Source: Achromobacter aloeverae
GTDB taxonomy: Bacteria; Pseudomonadota; Gammaproteobacteria; Burkholderiales; Burkholderiaceae_B
Assembly (NCBI RefSeq): GCF_004121055.1
Contig: NZ_PYAL01000008.1
Coordinates: 62,001 to 126,000 of the forward strand
DNA: 64,000 nucleotides
Direction: 5' to 3'
In this document: one piece after another, positions 31,554 through 39,957 of the stretch
Numbering within the stretch: position 1 is the stretch's first letter
Layout of the letters: each line of letters starts with the position of its first letter
Program-made: the position numbers and the translations under genes
The notes under the pieces: generated by a model
Told to the model about the DNA's origin: nothing
What the model saw: the letters and a program-made list of their open reading frames with translations, nothing else
Databases searched by the model: none

Positions 31554-32423
31554 ATGAATTGCCTGAGTTGCACCCATCGGCGTTTCGAGGATTGCCAGCA
31601 CACCCTGCGCCCCCTGGCCGCCATGGCCAGCAATCATCCGGACGGGGACTATATCGACCGGCACAGCCATCGCCGCGGACAGTTGCTGCACTCGCTGTCG
31701 GGCGTGATGATCACCAACTGCGAGCACGGCAACTGGTACGTGCCGGCCGGCTGCGCCATCTGGATTCCCTGCGGGATCGACCATGGCATCCGTATCTCGG
31801 GACCGGTGCAGATACGCACGGTGTTCGTCGAAGCGAATGCGCGCGCATCGCTGCCGCGGCGCTGCGAAGTCATCGGCGTCAGCTCTCTTCTGCGCGCGGC
31901 CATCATCGCGGCGGTGGGCTTGCCGCTGGACTATGCTCCGGACAGCCGCGCCGCGCACATCATGGACCTTATCCTGGACGAGCTGGAAATCGCGCCCCGG
32001 CAATCCACGCGCCTTCCCATGCCGCGCCATGCCAAGCTGGCTCATCTTTGCGCGCGCCTGCTCGCGGCGCCCGCCCTGCCCCTATCGTTGGAAGACGCGG
32101 CGCGCGGCGTGAACATAAGCAGCCGCACGCTGACACGCTTCTTCCATCGTGAAACCGGAATGAGCTACACCGCCTGGCGACGGCAGTCCCGCATCCTGCT
32201 CAGCCTGCCCCAGCTCGCCGAAGGGGCATCCATCTTGCGGGTGGCGCTGGACCACGGATACGACAGCCCCAGCGCCTTCGCTGCGGCCTTCAAGCGCGTG
32301 CTGGGCGTCCCACCCAGCGTCTATGCACGCGAGGATGACGGCGAACCGGACGGCCGGCCTGTGGATAACAGGGCTGCCCCTGCACTCGGCCGCATGCCCG
32401 AGTGCTCACAAATCGAGCAGTAA
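31554..32423 (+). CDS. AraC-family regulator with cupin N-terminus
   Basis: 289 residues. The N-terminal cupin shows DRHSHRRGQLLHSLSGV and VPAGCAIWIPCGIDHGI, the usual effector domain of this subfamily. The C-terminal double helix-turn-helix contains DAARGVNISSRTLTRFFHRETG and YDSPSAFAAAFKRVLGVPPS. The gene is divergent from the efflux operon and is its probable activator or repressor. The start has a poor Shine-Dalgarno; an internal ATG at 31623 would cut into the cupin. Confidence 0.88.
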   Translation: MNCLSCTHRRFEDCQHTLRPLAAMASNHPDGDYIDRHSHRRGQLLHSLSGVMITNCEHGNWYVPAGCAIWIPCGIDHGIRISGPVQIRTVFVEANARASLPRRCEVIGVSSLLRAAIIAAVGLPLDYAPDSRAAHIMDLILDELEIAPRQSTRLPMPRHAKLAHLCARLLAAPALPLSLEDAARGVNISSRTLTRFFHRETGMSYTAWRRQSRILLSLPQLAEGASILRVALDHGYDSPSAFAAAFKRVLGVPPSVYAREDDGEPDGRPVDNRAAPALGRMPECSQIEQ

Positions 32424-32514
32424 AGGGGAGCCTGACTGGGGACACCAGGCGACAATCGAGCAGCATCCTGCCTGCTCATAGATCCAGCAGCAGCAGACGG
32501 CCCGACAAGGGCGC

Positions 32515-32695
32515 TTCGGCGTTGTTTCGTGGACCGACCTGCCCACGCCCAAGGGCCGCCATCGTGAAGAAGCTGGAGGCCGCCATAATGCGCGGCTTCG
32601 CCGAGCCCGATGCCAAGGCGAAGCTGGAATCCACCGGCTTCGAGGTGGTTATCCGGGACAGCACCTGCGCCGGCCGTGGCGCCGAACGTGGCTAG
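32515..32695 (+). pseudogene. Remnant of a Bug-family receptor gene
   Basis: From 32515 one frame reads FGVVSWTDLPTPKG, then from about 32555 the next frame reads AAIVKKLEAAIMRGFAEPD followed by AKLESTGFEVV. Together these match the C-terminal part of TctC/Bug receptors (the W...P.GTP.AIV.KLN segment and the ..LA.PD.KAKL...GFE block). The 5' two-thirds of the gene is missing, the frame is broken, and the end runs into the convergent Fic gene. A decayed duplicate or deletion scar. Confidence 0.7.
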
Positions 32696-33318
32696 GCAGG
32701 CGGCGGAGGACGCTCCCGATCTGGCGGCTGGCTCAGCTTCAGCACGCCAATATACAGATCGAGCGATCGTTGCACCGAGACCGCGACCAGGGACGTGATA
32801 TCGGCGTAATCGCCGCGAACGCACGCCGTGTCCAGGACATCGTAGTATCCCAGCCGGTCTTCCTTGAGAAGGATCGCAGGCGGATAGCCCTCTTTCATCA
32901 ATTCGAAGTTAAGCAGCAAGCGCCCGGTTCGCCCATTGCCATCGATAAATGGGTGAATCTTCACGAATCGTGTGTGCAGCTCCGCGGCCCGCTCGACCGG
33001 ATGCAACGCCCCGGCGTGCCCGTACCAATCCAGTAGCGCGGCCATTTCGACGGAAAGGTGCAGAAAATCCGGCGGTGTCGTACTCGCGCCTGCGGTCACT
33101 ACGTTTTCCTGCCGATACCGGCCAGCCTGTTCCGGATCGATGCCCTTAAGGACGAGTGAATGCAAATTGCGAATCTGCCATTCGGTAAGCGCCTCGTGCT
33201 TGGCAACGATATCTTCGACGTACAGGATCGCGTCGCGGTGATTGGTCGCCTCGAAGTGCTCGCGCAAGGACTTCCCGCTCCCGCCACACGGCCAATCTTT
33301 GAAGGGGCTGGTATCCAT
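32692..33318 (-). CDS. Fic-domain protein, apparently deleted near its N-terminus
   Basis: 208 residues with a complete Fic active-site motif, HPFIDGNGRTGR (about 122-133), which normally transfers AMP from ATP to a protein hydroxyl. Relatives as I recall them begin MDTSPF.DWP, continue for about 50-60 residues with an inhibitory (S/T)xxxE(G/N) helix, and then reach GGKSLREH.EAINHRDAI. Here MDTSPFKDWP runs directly into CGGSGKSLREHFEATNHRDAI, so the inhibitory segment looks cleanly deleted. The gene is either a degraded copy or an unrestrained AMPylase. It lies just downstream of a tRNA gene and terminator; upstream open frame through the terminator is rejected. Confidence 0.75.
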   Translation of the reverse strand: MDTSPFKDWPCGGSGKSLREHFEATNHRDAILYVEDIVAKHEALTEWQIRNLHSLVLKGIDPEQAGRYRQENVVTAGASTTPPDFLHLSVEMAALLDWYGHAGALHPVERAAELHTRFVKIHPFIDGNGRTGRLLLNFELMKEGYPPAILLKEDRLGYYDVLDTACVRGDYADITSLVAVSVQRSLDLYIGVLKLSQPPDRERPPPPA

Positions 33319-33404
33319 GCCCCCGGGCCGACGAATTGCTCGGCCGAATGACGTCCTTGTTCCGCTACGGACGCCCAATAAGCCGACTGGACCAGCATGG
33401 ACGC

Positions 33405-33438
33405 AAAAAAGCCGGCGTCTCTGTCGAGGCCGGCTTTT
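33405..33438 (-). terminator. Terminator after tRNA-Val
   Basis: Inverted repeat AAAAGCCGGC / GCCGGCTTTTTT with a 12-base loop, 16 bases past the tRNA 3' end and followed by T's on the minus strand. A good intrinsic terminator. Confidence 0.85.
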
Positions 33439-33453
33439 CAACTTCGGAATTCC

Positions 33454-33528
33454 TGGTGGGCGGTACTGGGTTCGAACCAGTGACCCCTGCCGTGTGAAGG
33501 CAGTGCTCTACCACTGAGCTAACCGCCC
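33454..33528 (-). tRNA. tRNA-Val (anticodon CAC)
   Basis: The 75-nt minus-strand cloverleaf starts GGGCGGT and ends ACCGCCC-A-CCA with the CCA encoded. The D arm contains AGCTCAGTGGTAGAGC, the anticodon stem-loop is CTGCC-TTCACAC-GGCAG (anticodon CAC, reading GUG valine) and the T arm has GGTTCGAACC. A terminator follows. Confidence 0.95.
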
Positions 33529-33629
33529 GAAGTGAGACAGCGACTATAGCATGTCTTTTTGCATCATGGCAAGCATCGATGAAAAATCGCGACACGATCG
33601 TCAGCTACCGGCGCGGGCGGAAACGTTTG

Positions 33630-34373
33630 TCAGCCGGCCGGCGCTGCTTCCCCGGCGGGTGGCAAGGGATCGTAGGTTCGCCATACGCAGGCGCCCCCCA
33701 CCGATTTGTCCAGGACCAGCAGATATTCTTGGTGCTCGGCCAGTTCCTCGGCCGCCGCTACGATCACGGGCAGGCCGGACGCATCGAAGCGGCCCATCAC
33801 TTCGGCGCCCGCCTGCGCGCCCGTGCCGTCGTCTTCCACCTCGATCAGCAACGCATCCTGGCCGCGGGTCATCGCCAGCCACACCTCGCCCAGCAACTGC
33901 GCATCGAGCAAGGCGCCGTGCAGCGTCCGGTGGGCGTTGGAGATACCGTAGAAATCGCAAAGCGCATCCAGCGAATTGCGCTTGCCCGGGCGCCGCTGGC
34001 GCGCCTCCATCAGCGAGTCGGTGATCTTGCCGCAATACTCCACCATCGCGGGCTTGCCCAGGCGGGCCATTTCCGCATTGACGAACTTGGTGTCGAAGGC
34101 CGCGTTATGGATGATGATTTCAGCGTCCCGCATGAACTCCATCAGCTCATCGGCGATCTCCTCGAAGCGCGGCTTGTCGGAAAGGAATTCGGTGGTCAGG
34201 CCATGCACCGCCAGCGCCTCGGGATCGCTGTCGCGGTCCGGGTTCAGGTAGACATGCATATTGCGGCCGGTCACCGTCCGATTGACGATTTCGACACAAC
34301 CGATTTCGACGATGCGATGGCCCTGGGCAGGGTCCAGTCCGGTGGTTTCGGTATCGAAAATGATCTGGCGCAT
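33630..34373 (-). CDS. dnaQ: DNA polymerase III epsilon subunit (3'-5' exonuclease)
   Basis: 247 residues, usual for epsilon. All DEDDh residues are visible: Asp7 and Glu9 (FDTETTG), Asp94 (HNAAFD), and His152 with Asp157 (HGALLDAQ). It proofreads for the replicative polymerase. I chose the ATG at 34373 because IIFDTETTG must lie at the extreme N-terminus; upstream open frame is rejected. It follows rnhA by 128 bp on the same strand, a common betaproteobacterial order. Confidence 0.96.
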   Translation of the reverse strand: MRQIIFDTETTGLDPAQGHRIVEIGCVEIVNRTVTGRNMHVYLNPDRDSDPEALAVHGLTTEFLSDKPRFEEIADELMEFMRDAEIIIHNAAFDTKFVNAEMARLGKPAMVEYCGKITDSLMEARQRRPGKRNSLDALCDFYGISNAHRTLHGALLDAQLLGEVWLAMTRGQDALLIEVEDDGTGAQAGAEVMGRFDASGLPVIVAAAEELAEHQEYLLVLDKSVGGACVWRTYDPLPPAGEAAPAG

Positions 34374-34501
34374 GGAGGCGGTGCGGAAGGCAGGAAAACG
34401 GCAAGGCGACAGTGTACGCCACGACCCCGCCGGCGACGCAACGCCCCCGCAACGCGGCGGCAACGTCGCCGCGGCATCGAACCGCTATCCCCGCGGCAGG
34501 A

Positions 34502-34999
34502 TCACTGCGCCACGGGACGCCGCGTGCTCTCCTGCCGGCGCGCCTCGTCCACGCCCCGATTGGCCAGCAGATCCGCCATTTCGTTGCCCGGATCCCCCGC
34601 ATGCCCCCGCACCCAGCGCCATGTCACCTCGTGGCGCTGTACCTGCTCGTCCAGCAGGCGCCACAGGTCGGCATTCTTGACGGGCTTTTTCTCCGCCGTG
34701 ACCCAGCCGCGCCGCTTCCAGTTGGCCAGCCATTCCGTCATTCCCTTCATCACGTACTGCGAGTCGGTGTGGATGGTGACGCTGCATGGCTTGTTGAGCA
34801 CGCCCAGGCCCTCGATGACGGCCGTCAACTCCATGCGGTTGTTGGTGGTCGACATCTCGCCGCCATGCATGGTTTTTTCATGCGTGCCCGCGCGCAGCAG
34901 CACGCCCCACCCGCCAGGTCCAGGGTTGCCCTTGCAGGCGCCATCGGTCCAGATTTCCACTTCGGGGCGAGCATCAGTAGTCAAGACTATGTATTCCAA
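34502..34999 (-). CDS. rnhA: Ribonuclease HI
   Basis: 165 residues. Catalytic residues are Asp19 ([16 protein letters not shown]), Glu57 ([12 protein letters not shown]), Asp79 (HTDSQYV) and Asp143, with loop His133 ([13 protein letters not shown]). It degrades RNA in RNA:DNA hybrids. The C-terminal tail ([13 protein letters not shown]) is basic and slightly longer than in E. coli. The methyltransferase gene ends nowhere near its frame; it begins 43 bp downstream of that gene on the same strand. Confidence 0.96.
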   Translation of the reverse strand: MEYIVLTTDARPEVEIWTDGACKGNPGPGGWGVLLRAGTHEKTMHGGEMSTTNNRMELTAVIEGLGVLNKPCSVTIHTDSQYVMKGMTEWLANWKRRGWVTAEKKPVKNADLWRLLDEQVQRHEVTWRWVRGHAGDPGNEMADLLANRGVDEARRQESTRRPVAQ

Positions 35000-35042
35000 T
35001 CAATTCGGAAAAAAAACCTGGCGCGCATGATACGCGCGGCCG

Positions 35043-35807
35043 TCAAAGATCGCCGACCCGGTGATTGGCCACCACGGACGCGGCCGCCGGCGCCTTGCGC
35101 TTCTGCTTCCATGCCGGACCGATCAGGCGCATGCCGGCCACCCGCTTGATGGCCGACACCACATATACCGCTCCGCAGACCGCCCACCAGCGGTCGCCCG
35201 CCGACTCCATGAACTTCCAGCGATCCAGCCAGACATCGGTGCGGCAGGCCGGCGCATAGCAGCCGAACCGCCCACGATCGACCTCGAAGGAAAGCAGCTT
35301 GAGCCAGTCCTTCACCCGCGCCAGCGATACCTGGGCCGACGGCGCATGCGGCAGCCACGGCTCCATGCCGGGCATGCGATTGCGCGCCCCCCAAAGACTC
35401 CAGGGATTGAAGCCCGAAATCACGACCCGCCCCTCGGGCATCAGCACGCGCTCCACCTCGCGCAAGATCTCGTGCGGCGCATCGGTGCACTCGAAGGCAT
35501 GCGGCAGGACCAGCAGGTCGATGCTGCCCGATTCGAACGGCAAGGCATGCGGATCCGCCACCGTGCATGCCTGCCAGCGTGCGGCGACGTCAGGCTCGGG
35601 CATGACTTCGCCCACGTATGCCTTGAAGGGCATACGGTTGGCGCGCAGCAGATCCAGCTCGGCCAGCCCCACCTGCAGGGCGTTGTAGCCGAAGACGTCG
35701 GCCACTACCGCATCGAACTGAGCCTGCTCCCAGCGCAGCGCATACTGGCCGGGAGGTGTCTCGAACCACTCGGCCAGTTCTACAATCGGCGCAATTTCTT
35801 CTGCCAC
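35043..35807 (-). CDS. Class I SAM-dependent methyltransferase
   Basis: 254 residues of the Methyltransf_11 type. The N-terminal half includes DVFGYNALQVG where the glycine-rich SAM loop is expected, though the usual GxGxG is degenerate; DPHALPFESGSIDLLVLPHAFECTDAP and LMPEGRVVISGFNPWSLWG are clear motifs. It is divergent from gloB (19 bp between starts) and upstream of rnhA, a conserved betaproteobacterial arrangement. The substrate is unknown. Confidence 0.88.
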   Translation of the reverse strand: MAEEIAPIVELAEWFETPPGQYALRWEQAQFDAVVADVFGYNALQVGLAELDLLRANRMPFKAYVGEVMPEPDVAARWQACTVADPHALPFESGSIDLLVLPHAFECTDAPHEILREVERVLMPEGRVVISGFNPWSLWGARNRMPGMEPWLPHAPSAQVSLARVKDWLKLLSFEVDRGRFGCYAPACRTDVWLDRWKFMESAGDRWWAVCGAVYVVSAIKRVAGMRLIGPAWKQKRKAPAAASVVANHRVGDL

Positions 35808-35826
35808 GCTTTGGATTCCTTAGATC

Positions 35827-36663
35827 ATGCAAGCTACCCACGCCCCCGCTGGCGTCGGCGCACAGGGTCCCGCCATCCTGCCCGTGCCGGCATTCTCCGA
35901 CAACTACATCTGGCTGTTGCGCAACCAGGGCCTGGCCGCCGTGGTGGACCCCGGTGACGCCGCGCCGGTTTTCGATGCGCTGGAAAAGCAGGGCCACGAA
36001 GGCGAACCCCTGCAACTGCGCGCCATTCTACTCACGCATCACCACGCCGACCACGTAGGGGGCGTCCTGGAATTGTCGCGCGCCACGGGTGCCACCGTAT
36101 ACGGCCCGGCCCTCGAAACCTTGCCGCGCTGCGACGTCCCCTTGCAGGAAGGCGACCGGGTGCGGCTGCCGGACCTGGACCTGGACCTCGCCGTGCTCGA
36201 TGTCCCTGGCCACACCGCGGGCCATATCGCGTATTGGGGACGGGCCGCGGGTGTCAATCCCGCGCTGTTCTGCGGCGATACCCTGTTCGCTGGCGGCTGC
36301 GGGCGCCTGTTCGAAGGCACCCCGGCACAAATGCATGCATCCCTGGAAAAATTCGTAACATTACCGCCTGAAACACAAGTTTTCTGCGCTCACGAGTACA
36401 CTCTGGGCAACTTGCGCTGGGCATTGGCCGTAGAACCTGCCAACCGCACCCTGCAACAGTGGTATCAGCGGGCCCAGCAACTGCGCGAACTCGGTCTTCC
36501 CACCCTGCCCTCCTCGATGGGCCAGGAGACGAACACCAATCCCTTCCTTCGCACCCAGCAAGTTGACGTTGCCAAGGCTGCCGCGGTTCAGGCTGGGCGT
36601 TCACTAACCTCGCCGGTCGAAGTATTTGCCGTACTTCGAGAATGGAAGAATAACTTCAAGTGA
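35827..36663 (+). CDS. gloB: Hydroxyacylglutathione hydrolase (glyoxalase II)
   Basis: 278 residues. The metallo-beta-lactamase fold carries THHHADHVGG (His71, His73, Asp75, His76 bind two metals), then VPGHTAGHIAYW and CGDTLF. The C-terminal glutathione-binding domain has the CAHEYTLGNLRWAL block. It hydrolyses S-lactoylglutathione to lactate and glutathione in methylglyoxal detoxification. It starts ahead of mltD, with 8 bp between them. Confidence 0.95.
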   Translation: MQATHAPAGVGAQGPAILPVPAFSDNYIWLLRNQGLAAVVDPGDAAPVFDALEKQGHEGEPLQLRAILLTHHHADHVGGVLELSRATGATVYGPALETLPRCDVPLQEGDRVRLPDLDLDLAVLDVPGHTAGHIAYWGRAAGVNPALFCGDTLFAGGCGRLFEGTPAQMHASLEKFVTLPPETQVFCAHEYTLGNLRWALAVEPANRTLQQWYQRAQQLRELGLPTLPSSMGQETNTNPFLRTQQVDVAKAAAVQAGRSLTSPVEVFAVLREWKNNFK

Positions 36664-36671
36664 TCTAACTG

Positions 36672-38084
36672 ATGAAATTGCTCCGACTGATTGTTCCCTT
36701 GCTGGTTGCCTTGTTGGCAGGATGCGCGGGAACAGCGCCGAAACAGAATTTCTCTGATGCCGATTCCAAGCAGCCCGGATACCCCAATCGCTATGTCGCC
36801 GCGGTGACATCGCGCACCGTCGACCTGACGCACCCTCCGCGTGACGTCTGGGACCGCATCCGCCGCGGCTTCGCCATCCCGAATCTGAATACGCCGCTGT
36901 CGGAACAATGGACCGAGTACTACGCGTCCCACCCCGAAGCCATGCAACGCATGGCCGAGCGCGCCGGCAAGTATCTCTATTACGTCACCGACGAAATCAA
37001 CCGGCGCGGCATGCCTACCGAACTGGCGCTGCTGCCTTTCGTCGAAAGCGCCTACAACCCGACCGCGCTGTCGCGGTCGCAGGCGTCGGGCCTGTGGCAA
37101 TTCGTGCCCGCGACCGGCCAGCACTTCAATCTGAAGCAGGACTGGTGGCGCGATGAGCGACGCGATCCGATCGCGTCGACCAATGCCGCCCTCGACTATC
37201 TCAGCAACCTCTTCGACATGCAGGGTGACTGGTACCTGGCGCTCGCCTCCTACAACTGGGGCGAAGGATCGGTGCAACGCGCCATGGCCAGGAATGAGGC
37301 CGCGGGCCTGCCGACCGACTACCTGTCCCTGACCATGCCCGAAGAAACCCGCAACTACGTACCCAAGTTGCAGGCCATCAAGAACATCATCGCCGACCCC
37401 GCGAAGTATGCGGTGGTGTTGCCGCCCGTCAGCAATCAACCGTATTTCGCCACGGTGCAGAAGAACCAGGACATGGACGTGGAAGTCGCCGCCCGCCTGG
37501 CCGAGATGCCTCTGGACGAGTTCAAGGCCTTGAACCCGTCCTTCAACCGTCCGCTGATACGCGGCGAGCATGCACCGACCCTGATCCTGCCGGCTGATCG
37601 CGTGGCCATCTTCAATGCCAACATCGACGCCTACAAGGGCCAGTTATCCAGCTGGAAGGTGTACAGCGCGCGGCGCGGCGAGTCGTATGCCGCCATCGCC
37701 AAGCGTTTCGGCGTGTCCGAATCGACGCTGCGCCAGGTCAACGAGATCCCCCATAAGCAGAAATCCGCCGTGGCGCAAAACCTGCTGGTGCCGGGCAACA
37801 GCGGCGCGGTGCAGGTGGCGTCGCTCGATATGTCGGATGGCGCGGAGCGCGCCGAGATCAAGCCGGCGGTGGCGCAAAGCCAGGGCCGCCTGGCCTCGGT
37901 CAAGCCCAATGCCGTCAAGCCCAACGTGCGCCAGCACAAGGTGCGCAGCGGCGATACCTTGTTCTCGCTGGCCCGCCAGTACAGCACGTCGGTGGACGCG
38001 CTGCGCGCCTTGAACAACCTGAAAGGCAATAACCTGAAGGTCGGCAGCACGCTGCGCGTGCCCGGCACCAACGTCCGGGGCTGA
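36672..38084 (+). CDS. mltD: Membrane-bound lytic murein transglycosylase D
   Basis: 470 residues. A lipoprotein signal ends in LLAGC (Cys18). The SLT domain (about 90-260) has the catalytic Glu125 in LLPFVESAYNP, then ASGLWQFVPATG and YNWGEGSV. Two LysM domains follow (about 331-377 and 419-465; YSARRGESYAAIAKRFGVS and HKVRSGDTLFSLARQYS), which bind peptidoglycan. It cleaves MurNAc-GlcNAc bonds with anhydro-sugar formation during wall remodelling. Confidence 0.95.
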   Translation: MKLLRLIVPLLVALLAGCAGTAPKQNFSDADSKQPGYPNRYVAAVTSRTVDLTHPPRDVWDRIRRGFAIPNLNTPLSEQWTEYYASHPEAMQRMAERAGKYLYYVTDEINRRGMPTELALLPFVESAYNPTALSRSQASGLWQFVPATGQHFNLKQDWWRDERRDPIASTNAALDYLSNLFDMQGDWYLALASYNWGEGSVQRAMARNEAAGLPTDYLSLTMPEETRNYVPKLQAIKNIIADPAKYAVVLPPVSNQPYFATVQKNQDMDVEVAARLAEMPLDEFKALNPSFNRPLIRGEHAPTLILPADRVAIFNANIDAYKGQLSSWKVYSARRGESYAAIAKRFGVSESTLRQVNEIPHKQKSAVAQNLLVPGNSGAVQVASLDMSDGAERAEIKPAVAQSQGRLASVKPNAVKPNVRQHKVRSGDTLFSLARQYSTSVDALRALNNLKGNNLKVGSTLRVPGTNVRG

Positions 38085-38119
38085 CCGGCGCCCTGTCCGG
38101 CATCGATTTTTCGGGATCC

Positions 38120-38152
38120 ACGGCCCGATCCGCTGATAGCGGGTCGGGCCGT
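38120..38152 (+). terminator. Terminator after mltD
   Basis: Long GC-rich stem ACGGCCCGATCCGC / GCGGGTCGGGCCGT around a TGATA loop with one or two imperfect pairs, followed by TTGCTTTG. Lies 35 bp past the mltD stop. Confidence 0.7.
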
Positions 38153-38327
38153 TTGCTTTGCACACGGGACGTGGAGACGGGACGAGCGGGGAACGGGACG
38201 AGCCTGCAGCCGCCGCAACGTGTTTTGGCTTTGTCACGATGACAACGGGACAGCGGAGAGAAATCTGATTCTCGACGGAGCCATCCTTCCAGATACTGCC
38301 CGGGCGCTTCACCACCAGGAACCATCG

Positions 38328-39104
38328 ATGCCGCCCACACCGAGACACACGCTGTCCTGCAACTGCACAACGACGCAGACTTCATGCTCAAACCCTGGCG
38401 ATGCCGGCCATGCCGCCCGCCGCCGCTTCATGGGCCTGGCCCTGGCCGCCGCGGCATCCGGCGGGCTGGGTCTGAACGCGGCGCCGGCACTGGGGGCCAC
38501 GCCCAAGTTGTTGAGCCCACTGCCTGCCAACACGCCTGACGAAGCCCTGGCAAAGCTGATGGCCGGCAACGCGCGCTATCTGCAACTCAAGCACACTACG
38601 TCCCCGCACGACTTCGAAATGCTGCGCACGCAAACCGCCGAAGGCCAGTCTCCCTTCGCGGCGATTCTTGCCTGTTCGGACTCGCGCGTCCCTGTCGAAC
38701 TGCTTTTCGACCAGTCCATCGGCAAGCTCTTCGTTGTTCGCGTGGCAGGCAATGTCGCCTCCTCGGCCGTCATCGGCAGCCTGGAATACGCGGCTGAAGT
38801 ATTGAAGGTGAAAACGCTGATGGTGCTGGGCCATAGCCGGTGCGGCGCGGTCAAGGCGGCCATCGACAACAGGAACGCGCCGGGTCAGATCACGACCCTG
38901 TACTCCTACATGCATGGCGCAATCGCCAAGATCCCGTCGAAGGAATATCGTGCCGTGGTCATGCAGAACGCCATCGAGCAGGCCCGGGTACTGGGCGCCG
39001 CGTCGCCCGTGATCGCGCAGCGCGTCAAGACGGGCGCGTTGCGCGTCCAACCCGCGATCTATGACGTCGAAACCGGCGAGGTCGCCTTGCTGGGCCTGGC
39101 GTAG
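38328..39104 (+). CDS. Beta-class carbonic anhydrase with Tat-type signal
   Basis: 258 residues. Zinc ligands are Cys116, His169 and Cys172 (LACSDSRVP, LGHSRCGAV), with the Asp118-Arg120 dyad. Upstream of the enzyme domain is a twin-arginine motif (ARRRFMGLALAAAASGG, Arg31-33) and an Ala-rich stretch, so the enzyme is probably exported. The first 20 residues also hold three Cys. I chose the ATG at 38328 because AGGA lies 7 bases upstream. It interconverts CO2 and bicarbonate, presumably in the periplasm. Confidence 0.9.
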   Translation: MPPTPRHTLSCNCTTTQTSCSNPGDAGHAARRRFMGLALAAAASGGLGLNAAPALGATPKLLSPLPANTPDEALAKLMAGNARYLQLKHTTSPHDFEMLRTQTAEGQSPFAAILACSDSRVPVELLFDQSIGKLFVVRVAGNVASSAVIGSLEYAAEVLKVKTLMVLGHSRCGAVKAAIDNRNAPGQITTLYSYMHGAIAKIPSKEYRAVVMQNAIEQARVLGAASPVIAQRVKTGALRVQPAIYDVETGEVALLGLA

Positions 39105-39199
39105 AGGCATGGAGGCCCGTGCGTGCTCACGAACGCCATGGGCCCCTATGGAAAGCCCATGGGCGTCCACAGCCCCGGACGCCTGCCGGCGCTACGCCT

Positions 39200-39796
39200 C
39201 TATGCCTGCGCTTCGACGGCGTAGTCGAACACCAGCACGCCCCCCTGCGGCGCCAGCAGCGGGCCGACGTAGGCCTTGAACTCATCGTGCCTGGAGTCGA
39301 AATACGCCTGGTCGGTGACGACGGGCTTGCCGACGTAATAATTGCGGTCGCCGGCCGATTTGAACGCCACGGTATAGCCTTGCTCGTAGCCCTGCCCCAC
39401 GCCTTCCAGGCTGTTCTGGCTGCCCGACGTGATGGAAAGGATATAGGCAGAGGCGGCGCCGGCACGCTTGGAGCCGCCCAGCGCCAGGAAGCGGCGCTGC
39501 ACTTCCAGTTTTTGCTCCGCCGTAACCTCCGCCTTGTACTTGAACAGCACAATGTGGAGCAGCAAGCCCGGTTGATATGCGTCGCTGGTAAAGACTGCGT
39601 CGGGCTCGCGGGCGGATGCGGGCGTTCCCGCGGCGGCGGTCGTGGACGACAGGCTACCGGGAGCGGCGGTCCTGGACGGCAGGCTATCGGAAACGGCGCT
39701 GGTGGGCGGCAGGCTGGCCGGGGCGGCGGTCGTGGACAGGCAGGCGAGCATGGAACCGGCTCCCGCTTTGAGCAAGCGGCGTCTCGAGTCGTACAT
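39200..39796 (-). CDS. Tat-signal protein with Dabb (stress-responsive A/B barrel) domain
   Basis: 198 residues. The N-terminus MYDSRRRLLKAGAGSML is Tat-like. Residues about 23-65 form a low-complexity linker of Ala, Ser, Thr and Pro encoded by a 30-bp tandem repeat. The Dabb domain starts at LLLHIVLFKYKAEV and ends VLVFDYAVEAQA. Dabb domains are small dimeric barrels, some being olivetolic-acid-cyclase-like enzymes; no catalytic role can be claimed here. I chose the ATG at 39796, with GGAG upstream. Confidence 0.8.
   Translation of the reverse strand: MYDSRRRLLKAGAGSMLACLSTTAAPASLPPTSAVSDSLPSRTAAPGSLSSTTAAAGTPASAREPDAVFTSDAYQPGLLLHIVLFKYKAEVTAEQKLEVQRRFLALGGSKRAGAASAYILSITSGSQNSLEGVGQGYEQGYTVAFKSAGDRNYYVGKPVVTDQAYFDSRHDEFKAYVGPLLAPQGGVLVFDYAVEAQA
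39631..39740. repeat. 30-bp imperfect tandem repeat, about 3.7 copies
   Basis: Units begin at 39631, 39661, 39691 and 39721 with exact 30-bp period and a shared core GGCGGTCGTGGACGGCAGG. The repeat encodes a ten-residue unit (such as TAAPASLPPT, SAVSDSLPSR, TAAPGSLSST) in the linker of the Dabb protein. Period and frame preserved, so copy number can vary without a frameshift. Confidence 0.85.
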
Positions 39797-39957
39797 GGTG
39801 AAAAACTCCAGGAAGGTCGGACCAATCCGATCGCCTGGCGTTATACCGAGCGCCGCGCCGCCCGGACCATCAGATATATCCACCGGCACGCCCGCCGATA
39901 AATCCGCGGACATATCCTAAAATGGCGGTTTTCCAGATCCGTCATCAAGGACCAATC

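Noticed and set aside
33319-33441. 41-codon upstream extension of the Fic gene
   Set aside because: It reads through the tRNA terminator hairpin and shows no similarity to Fic N-termini.
33454-33528. tRNA-Val as an integration site for a mobile element
   Set aside because: No integrase gene or direct repeat of the tRNA 3' end was seen; the decay nearby is consistent with deletion alone.
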